Below, in pieces: positions 12,503 to 17,072 of a stretch of 17,072 nt of DNA; within the stretch, counting starts at the first letter, position 1; each line of letters starts with the position of its first letter. The translations under genes were made by a program, and so were the position numbers. The DNA comes from DASSHC01 sp035693105 (GTDB lineage Bacteria > Chloroflexota > Chloroflexia > Thermomicrobiales > Thermomicrobiaceae): positions 1 through 17,072 of the forward strand of contig DASSHC010000116.1 in NCBI GenBank assembly GCA_035693105.1. Direction: 5' to 3'. Under the pieces are notes generated by a model. That model ran no database searches. It worked only from the letters and a program-made list of their open reading frames with translations, and was not told the DNA's origin.

Positions 12503-13497
12503 GCGGGCACGACATCATCACGATCGGCGCCTCGGCGGGCGGCGTCGAGGCCCTGATCCGCCTGGTCGAGGGACTGCCGTTCGATCTGCCCGCCGCGCTC
12601 TTCGTGGTCCTCCACTTTCCCCCCACCAGCACCAGCTACCTGCCGGAGATCCTGCAGCGGGCCGGAACCCTGCCCGCGGCGCAGGCGCGCGACCTGGAAC
12701 CGATCGTACCGGGGCGCATCTACGTGGCCCCGCCCGATCGGCATCTCATCGTCGAGCGTGAGCGGATGCGGCTCACCTGGGGGCCGAAGGAGAACCGGCA
12801 CCGCCCGGCCGTGGACCCACTCTTCCGCAGCGCGGCCATCGCCTACGGCCCGCGCGTGGTGGGTGTGGTGCTCTCGGGGATGGATGGCGACGGCACCGCC
12901 GGCCTGCGCGCGATCGCCCAGCGCGGCGGTGTCACCGTGGTCCAAGACCCCGCGGACGCCATCTTCCCCAGCATGCCCGAGAGCGCCCTGGCCTACGTCG
13001 AGGTGGACTATCGCCTGCCCGCCCGAGCACTTGGCGGACTCCTGGCCGAGTTGGCGCACAGTCCGGTGCCCCGCGAAGACGCGTATCCGGTTCCGGAGAT
13101 GTTACGGTTGGAGCACAGGCAAATGATGGGAGAGCTAGAGACCTTCGATATGAACCAGTTCGGCAGGCTGACCTCGCTCACCTGTCCGGAGTGCTCCGGC
13201 CCGATCTGGGAGCTGCACGAGGGCGAGCTGGTCCGCTATCGCTGCCGGGTCGGTCACACCTTCCTGACGGACGACATGATCGAGGCTCGCTCGGAGCAGA
13301 TCGAGCAGCAGTTGTGGGCCGCGATCAACCAGTTGGAGGAGAACGAGGCGCTGGCTCTGAGGCTCGCCGAGAACGCTCGGTCGCGAGGCTACGCACGGGC
13401 GGCGGCCAGCTTCGAGGAGAAGGCGACCGCCGCCCGGGAGCGAGCGGCCCTGCTGCGCCGGGCGCTCCTGCGTGAGGACGCGGGCGAGACCGCCTAA
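12499..13497 (+). CDS. CheB-type methylesterase with C-terminal zinc-ribbon-like segment
   Basis: 332 residues. The ATG overlaps the TGA of the kinase gene (ATGA), so translation is probably coupled; GAGAAGA lies about 10 nt upstream inside that gene. The CheB catalytic domain fills about 4-190 with the triad S12 in GASAGG, H39 in VVLHFPP and D131 in SGMDGDG. There is no N-terminal receiver, so it is not switched by direct phosphorylation as classical CheB is. After a linker, C229-x2-C232 and C249-x3-H253 (LTCPEC ... RYRCRVGH) form a probable zinc-binding knuckle, followed by an all-helical Glu/Ala/Arg tail (262-330). Stand-alone CheB proteins with this tail are known beside CheB-CheR-kinase fusions, but their substrate is not established. 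Together the two genes give two methylesterase domains and one methyltransferase. The stop is 11 bp from the convergent methyltransferase gene. Confidence 0.93.
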   Translation: MSGHDIITIGASAGGVEALIRLVEGLPFDLPAALFVVLHFPPTSTSYLPEILQRAGTLPAAQARDLEPIVPGRIYVAPPDRHLIVERERMRLTWGPKENRHRPAVDPLFRSAAIAYGPRVVGVVLSGMDGDGTAGLRAIAQRGGVTVVQDPADAIFPSMPESALAYVEVDYRLPARALGGLLAELAHSPVPREDAYPVPEMLRLEHRQMMGELETFDMNQFGRLTSLTCPECSGPIWELHEGELVRYRCRVGHTFLTDDMIEARSEQIEQQLWAAINQLEENEALALRLAENARSRGYARAAASFEEKATAARERAALLRRALLREDAGETA

Positions 13498-13508
13498 CGG
13501 AAACCTCG

Positions 13509-14318
13509 CTACCCCGGCTTGACCGCTTTCAGCGCGAACATGAAGGGGAGCGGCGGGTAGCCGGCCGGGAGGCGCCAGTAGCCATCGGCGCCCTGTTCCA
13601 TGTTCGTGCCCATCTGCCAGGAGAGGAAGTCGAACTCGCGCAGGTGGACCAACGCGAGCCCGGCGCCGAGCAGCGCGTTGACGATCTCGCTCAGCGAGTG
13701 GCTCCAGTAGTACTCGACGGATTCGTAGTCGGACTCGGGGTCGCCGTAGCTTCCTTTCGTCTCGAAGCGCAGCGGCTCCGGCTGCTCGAAGTAGGGATAG
13801 CGCACCTCCAGCACGCCCGGCTCGCCGTGGAAGACGTGCGCGAAGGGGTGCCCTTCGACGAGGCAGAAGGTGCCGCCCGGCTTGAGGAAATGGGCCACCA
13901 CCTCGCCCCAGCGGCGCAGGTCCGGCAGCCAACCGAGCACCCCGTGCGAGGTGAAGACGATGTCGAACTGGCCGTCGAGCACGTCCGGCAGTGCCAGGAT
14001 GTCGGACTGGACGAAGCGCGCCGGGATCTCCAGCTCGTCGCTGAGCTGGCGCGCGATGGCGATCGCCTCCGACGAGAAATCGACGCCGGTGACCCGCGCG
14101 CCCAGGCGCGCCAGCGAAAGCGTATCGGCGCCGAAGTGGCATTGCAGGTGGAGCAGCGACTTGCCGGCGACGTCGCCCAGCTCCTCCCGGTCGACGCTGT
14201 AGAGCGTGTTGCGCCCCGCCTTGAACGTGGCCACGTCGTAGTTCGACGTGGGCGAGCTGAAATGCATGCGCGCCCAGTTGTTCCACAGTTCCCGGTTCGA
14301 TTTCCGGTACTCGTCCAT
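13509..14318 (-). CDS. Class I SAM-dependent methyltransferase, substrate unknown
   Basis: 269 residues from the minus-strand ATG at 14318, with GAGGGAGGGG upstream. The Rossmann-type core carries motif I LLHLQCHFGADTLSLA (55-70), acidic D80 in VTGVDFS, and motif IV region FDIVFTSHGVLGWL (118-131), then LKPGGTF (145-151). The N-terminus (NRELWNNWARMH) and the motif LQCHFGADTLSLARLGA are typical of a widespread group of small-molecule-type methyltransferases of unknown substrate. The C-terminal part is rich in aromatic residues, ending near YPPLPFMFALKAVKPG. It is the last gene of the minus-strand cluster, 12 nt after the FtsJ-like gene, and converges on cheB with no terminator between. A metabolic link to the fumarase genes is not evident. 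Confidence 0.9.
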   Translation of the reverse strand: MDEYRKSNRELWNNWARMHFSSPTSNYDVATFKAGRNTLYSVDREELGDVAGKSLLHLQCHFGADTLSLARLGARVTGVDFSSEAIAIARQLSDELEIPARFVQSDILALPDVLDGQFDIVFTSHGVLGWLPDLRRWGEVVAHFLKPGGTFCLVEGHPFAHVFHGEPGVLEVRYPYFEQPEPLRFETKGSYGDPESDYESVEYYWSHSLSEIVNALLGAGLALVHLREFDFLSWQMGTNMEQGADGYWRLPAGYPPLPFMFALKAVKPG

Positions 14319-14330
14319 CTCACCCCTCCC

Positions 14331-15392
14331 TCAAGCTCGGCGCCTGCGCCGCGCAACCACGGTGACTTCGTTCCGGTTATGGAAGAGCTGCCGCGCGTGG
14401 GTGATCTCGTACGCTCGGCTGAGAATCGCCAGCGACTGCCGCACCGTCGACAGCGCCCCGCGCGGCGAGATCTTGAGCGTGACGATCGCCAGCCCGCGCG
14501 GCTTGAGCCGGCGCGCGGCCTCCAGCATCAGCCGGCACGAGAGCGCGGGGGTCATGCGCATGTCGTCGACTACGAGATCGAAGACCAGATCCGTCCCGGC
14601 CAGAAACGGCCCCGCCGTGTCGCGCACGTGGTGCACGCCCGGGTCGGCCGCGATCCGCGCATCCAGCTCGCCCGGGTCGATGGCCCAGACCGTGAACCCC
14701 CGGCGCCGCAGGATGCGTGTCCAGCCGCCGGGGCTGGCGCCGAGGTCGAGCGCGACGCCGCCCTCCGGCAGCGCCAGATCGAACACCTGAAAGAGCTCTT
14801 CCAGCTTGAACTCAGCGCGCGACAGCTGATCCCGGCTCCTGGCCAGACCCACCCGGCCGCCCGGCCAATCGACCAGCGCATCCGCGCGCCGGTTCAGCCC
14901 CACGATCACCTGCTCCGCCGTCAGCAGCACGGAGAGGACGTGCGCCCGCCCGCCGCGCGCCACCGCGAAGCCATGCCGGCGCAGTTCCTCAGCCAGCGCG
15001 TGCCACAGCTCGTCCGGGCGCTCGCCGCTGGGGGACGCACCGTCGCGCCACACGTGCAGTGCCAGCTCGGGGCCGGTGTCCTGACGCTGGAGCAGGTCGA
15101 GCGCCACGTGAGCGGTCGCTTCGGCCGCTACGCCGGACGGCAGGCTGGCCCGCTCACGCATCAGGTGTTGCACGAAGATGATCGGGCCCTGCTGGCAGAC
15201 CCGCGCGACCGTCCCGATATCGACTCCCGCCGCCGTGAGCCGGCCGGTATCAGGACCGAGGCGCGCGATCTCGGCGCCCGGAAAGGCCGCGCACAACTCC
15301 GCGGCGGCGACCGGAAAATACGCCTCGGATACGGAGAAAATGACTGGGGAACCGGCGCCGCCCGCGTCGTCCCCGGCGGCGAGTTGAACCAT
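14331..15392 (-). CDS. FtsJ/RlmM-like ribosomal RNA 2'-O-methyltransferase
   Basis: 353 residues; the minus-strand ATG at 15392 shares one base with the fumarase beta stop (TGATG), so translation is probably coupled, and the upstream ribosome site is weak. A longer in-frame opening back to 15998 lies over the fumarase gene and is rejected. The C-terminal half is an FtsJ-type methyltransferase: SRAEFKLEEL (191-200), SAM motif LDLGASPGGW (215-224), VVDDM (274-278), TLK (305-307) and HNRNEVTV (338-345). The catalytic K-D-K-E tetrad can be assigned to K196, D276 or D277, K307 and E342. The N-terminal half (15-170) is divergent and could be the substrate-recognition domain, as in RlmM, which methylates C2498 of 23S rRNA; length (353 against about 366) and the NRxEVTV end fit. 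The exact nucleotide target is unproven. Confidence 0.85.
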   Translation of the reverse strand: MVQLAAGDDAGGAGSPVIFSVSEAYFPVAAAELCAAFPGAEIARLGPDTGRLTAAGVDIGTVARVCQQGPIIFVQHLMRERASLPSGVAAEATAHVALDLLQRQDTGPELALHVWRDGASPSGERPDELWHALAEELRRHGFAVARGGRAHVLSVLLTAEQVIVGLNRRADALVDWPGGRVGLARSRDQLSRAEFKLEELFQVFDLALPEGGVALDLGASPGGWTRILRRRGFTVWAIDPGELDARIAADPGVHHVRDTAGPFLAGTDLVFDLVVDDMRMTPALSCRLMLEAARRLKPRGLAIVTLKISPRGALSTVRQSLAILSRAYEITHARQLFHNRNEVTVVARRRRRA

Positions 15393-15955
15393 CACTCTTC
15401 GGCGTACTGGCTCAGCGCCTGCTGGTAGAGGTCGGCGCCGTAGCGGTCGTTGACCACGATGGCGGGGAAGTCCGCGACCGTCAGGCGGTAGAGCGCCTCG
15501 GGACCAAGCTCGGGATACGCGATGACCTCGGCGGCGGTGATGCGACGCGCCAAAAGCGCGCCGGTGCCGCCGAGCGCCGCGAAGTAGACCGCGCCGTGTG
15601 CCGCGATCGCCTGCCGCACCGCTTCGCTGCGGTAGCCCTTGCCGATCATGCCGCGCACACCAGCCGCCAGCATGGCCGGGGTGTAGCTGTCCATGCGCCC
15701 GCTGGTGGTCGGCCCGGCCGAGCCGACCGGCGCGCCGGGCTTGGCCGGCGCCGGGCCGACGTAGTAGAGCACCTGACCCTGCAGCTCGACCGGGAGCGGC
15801 GCGCCGCGCTCCAGCGCCGCGACGAGCCGCTGGTGCGCCGCGTCGCGCGCCCCCAGCAGCGTGCCGGAGATCAGCACCTGATCGCCGGCGCGCAACGCGT
15901 CGATCGCCTCGGGCGCGAGCGGCGCGCTGATCCGCTTCACCGCCGGCTGGCTCAT
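15392..15955 (-). CDS. Class I fumarate hydratase, beta (C-terminal) subunit
   Basis: 187 residues from the minus-strand ATG at 15955, only 3 nt after the alpha-subunit stop; GGAG lies 9 nt upstream inside the alpha gene. The beta subunit completes the [4Fe-4S] class I hydratase that interconverts fumarate and L-malate in the cytosol. Typical motifs are ARDAAHQR (36-43), the signature GPTTSGRMD (81-89), MIGKGY (103-108), YPELGPEAL (147-155) and DFPAIVVND (162-170). Size and these motifs fit fumarase better than L-tartrate dehydratase beta, though the two families are close. Co-transcription with alpha and coupling to the following methyltransferase gene are strongly suggested by spacing. Confidence 0.95.
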   Translation of the reverse strand: MSQPAVKRISAPLAPEAIDALRAGDQVLISGTLLGARDAAHQRLVAALERGAPLPVELQGQVLYYVGPAPAKPGAPVGSAGPTTSGRMDSYTPAMLAAGVRGMIGKGYRSEAVRQAIAAHGAVYFAALGGTGALLARRITAAEVIAYPELGPEALYRLTVADFPAIVVNDRYGADLYQQALSQYAEE

Positions 15956-15958
15956 CGC

Positions 15959-16807
15959 CTACAGCTCCACGATGCGGTGGCGCGCGGCCGGGCCGCACTG
16001 CAGGTTGACCGCGACCGGCAGGCTGGCGATGTGGCAGGGCGCGGACGCGACGTGCACGGCCAGCGCGGTGATGCGGCCGCCGAAGCCGTGCGGGCCGATG
16101 CCGAGCTTGTTGATCTCCTCCAGCAGCTCATCCTCCAGCGCCGCCGCTTCGGGATCGGAGTTCTCCGTGCCCAGCTCGCGCAGCAGCGCGTGCTTGGCCA
16201 GCTGGCCGACGGAGTCGAAGGTGCCGCCGATGCCGAGCCCGACGATCACCGGCGGGCAGGCGTTCGGCCCGGCATGTTTCACCGTCTCCAGCACGAAGCG
16301 CGTGATCCCCGCGCGCCCCTCGGCGGGGGTCAGCATGCGCAATTGGCTCATGTTCTCGGCGCCGCCGCCCTTGGCCAGCAGCGCCAGCCGCAGCCGGTCG
16401 CCCGGCACCAGGCGCGTGTGGATCACCGCGGGCGTGTTGTCGCGCGTGTTCCGGCGCGCCGTGAAGGGCTGCTCGACCATCGACTTGCGCAGGTAGCCGA
16501 CGTCATAGGCCTCGTGCACGCCGCGGTTGATGGCCTCTTCGAAGCCGCCGCCCACCAGATGGACATCCTGCCCGATCTCGGCGAAGACGACGACCGTGCC
16601 GGTGTCCTGGCACATCGGCACGCGATCGGCCTCGGCGATCGCCATGTTCTCCAGGATCTGCCCCAGCACCTCGCGCCCCAGCGGCGAAACCTCGCGCTGC
16701 TGGGCCACCGCCAGCATTCGCCGCACGTCCTCACCCATGACGTAGTTCGTCTCCAGGCAGAGGTCGTGCACGGCCTGGGCAATCTCGTCGACGTGAATCT
16801 CGCGCAT
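15959..16807 (-). CDS. Class I fumarate hydratase, alpha (N-terminal) subunit
   Basis: 282 residues from the minus-strand ATG at 16807 with GAGGAG 8 nt upstream. It carries the iron-sulfur half of the enzyme: C66 in PMCQDTG, C184 in NACPPVIVG and C271 in NLQCGPAARH are the three cluster ligands. GGGFEEAINRGV (86-97), RRNTRDNTPAVIH (118-130), KGGGAENMS (146-154) and GIGPHGFGG (236-244) are all as in two-subunit class I fumarases of thermophiles and anaerobes. The cluster is oxygen-labile in this class, which is notable if the host is aerobic. It heads a four-gene minus-strand cluster. A weak promoter (-10 TAGCAT at 16876-16871, with GTGACG 19 nt upstream) may drive it. L-tartrate dehydratase alpha is the main alternative, less likely from the beta subunit. 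Confidence 0.95.
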   Translation of the reverse strand: MREIHVDEIAQAVHDLCLETNYVMGEDVRRMLAVAQQREVSPLGREVLGQILENMAIAEADRVPMCQDTGTVVVFAEIGQDVHLVGGGFEEAINRGVHEAYDVGYLRKSMVEQPFTARRNTRDNTPAVIHTRLVPGDRLRLALLAKGGGAENMSQLRMLTPAEGRAGITRFVLETVKHAGPNACPPVIVGLGIGGTFDSVGQLAKHALLRELGTENSDPEAAALEDELLEEINKLGIGPHGFGGRITALAVHVASAPCHIASLPVAVNLQCGPAARHRIVEL

Positions 16808-16870
16808 CTCGCCGCTCCTCGCCCGGCGCCGCTGGGCGACTCTGCCCGCGGCTGCTGGCGTTCGTGTGCA

Positions 16871-16901
16871 ATGCTACCCCTTCCCGCAGCTTATGCGTCA
16901 C
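16871..16901 (-). promoter_or_regulatory. Weak candidate promoter of the fumarase cluster
   Basis: On the minus strand: GTGACG (16901-16896), 19-nt spacer, TAGCAT (16876-16871), about 64 nt before the alpha-subunit ATG. Both boxes are imperfect and the spacer is long. The remaining 16808-17057 spacer shows no gene. Confidence 0.3.
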
Positions 16902-17010
16902 GGTCCGGCGCCGCAAACAGGACTCCTCCTCGACCGCCATCCCGTCCCAAGCAGCGCTCGGGGCGCGCGCATCGACCCAGATACTGGAAACGTTGTGCCT
17001 GGCTGCGCGG

Positions 17011-17016
17011 TATACT
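17011..17016 (+). promoter_or_regulatory. Candidate -10 box for the gene at the right edge
   Basis: TATACT matches five of six consensus positions, 41 nt before the ATG at 17058. No standard -35 is seen; GGAAAC at 16986-16991 lies 19 nt upstream and would suit an alternative sigma factor only loosely. Confidence 0.4.
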
Positions 17017-17057
17017 CGGCGTTGCATAGACAGCGAGCGGACTAGCAAAGGTGCAGC

Positions 17058-17072
17058 ATGGATTCAGCCGCC
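17058..17072 (+). CDS. Start of a possible gene, cut by the window edge
   Basis: ATG 17058 with AAGGTG 4 nt upstream and a -10-like TATACT farther up; only MDSAA is visible, so no function can be assigned. It would be divergent from the fumarase cluster. Confidence 0.4.

Noticed and set aside
14331..15998. Longer 555-residue version of the FtsJ-like protein
   Set aside because: The extra 202 residues lie over the fumarase beta gene in another frame and have no sensible composition; the coupled ATG at 15392 fits.
15596..17029. 477-codon plus-strand open frame
   Set aside because: Antisense shadow of the two fumarase genes; no motif and Arg/His-rich composition.
1..17072. CRISPR array, prophage, integrase or classical insertion sequence
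   Set aside because: No regularly spaced repeats with spacers, no transposase, integrase or phage structural genes in any frame.

Overview
The window is GC-rich (roughly 70 %) bacterial chromosome with dense gene packing, short intergenic gaps, ordinary Shine-Dalgarno sites and no phage, transposase, CRISPR, tRNA or rRNA signal. The gene set (DppA-type M55 peptidase, TTUC-type dehydrogenase, unimodular QueF, split class I fumarase, secreted sedolisin, CheB-CheR-kinase fusion) and dispersed palindromes of the GTCATCCCGAGCGTAGTCGAGGGATC and GTAGGGGCGGG types suggest a thermophilic Chloroflexota member, possibly Thermomicrobia/Sphaerobacter-like. That placement is inference only.

Layout. 27-722 (+): Tat-exported helical protein of unknown function. 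723-911: repeat-bearing spacer. 912-1322 (-) and 1415-2260 (+): a divergent pair, a His-rich putative metal-binding protein and a D-aminopeptidase. 2261-2429: spacer between convergent genes with two palindromic repeats, one placed to act as a terminator. 2430-3497 (-) and 3617-4852 (+): a divergent pair, a tartrate/D-malate-type dehydrogenase and an M20 carbamoyl-amino-acid/allantoate amidohydrolase. 4849-5327: a strong promoter, about 175 nt of hairpin-rich non-coding sequence, a textbook terminator, then a 59-codon orphan gene with its own terminator-like hairpin. 5405-6799: a promoter, an unusual leader with alternating hairpins, a secreted S53 sedolisin and a strong terminator. 6846-6983 (-): a 45-residue single-span membrane protein. 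7129-7506 (+): queF. 7507-7788: a symmetric inverted-repeat element, a mini-ORF and another palindrome. 7789-8961 (+): acyl-CoA dehydrogenase. 9137-13497 (+): two overlapping genes for a CheB-CheR-PAS-PAS-histidine kinase fusion and a second CheB with a C-terminal zinc-ribbon-like segment. 16807-13509 (-): a compact four-gene cluster of fumarase alpha, fumarase beta, an FtsJ/RlmM-like RNA methyltransferase and a second SAM methyltransferase. 17058-17072: the first five codons of a possible next gene.

How the genes fit together. The left half is mostly catabolic: peptide and N-carbamoyl amino acid breakdown, hydroxy-acid oxidation, acyl-CoA oxidation and a secreted protease. The right half holds a sensor pair that uses chemotaxis-type methylation domains without a visible receptor, CheA or CheW, followed by the fumarase operon. 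I do not see a clear new multi-gene system. The least explained signals are the structured leader/attenuator before the 59-codon gene, the four-arm hairpin switch over the sedolisin start, and the symmetric repeat element at 7527-7681.
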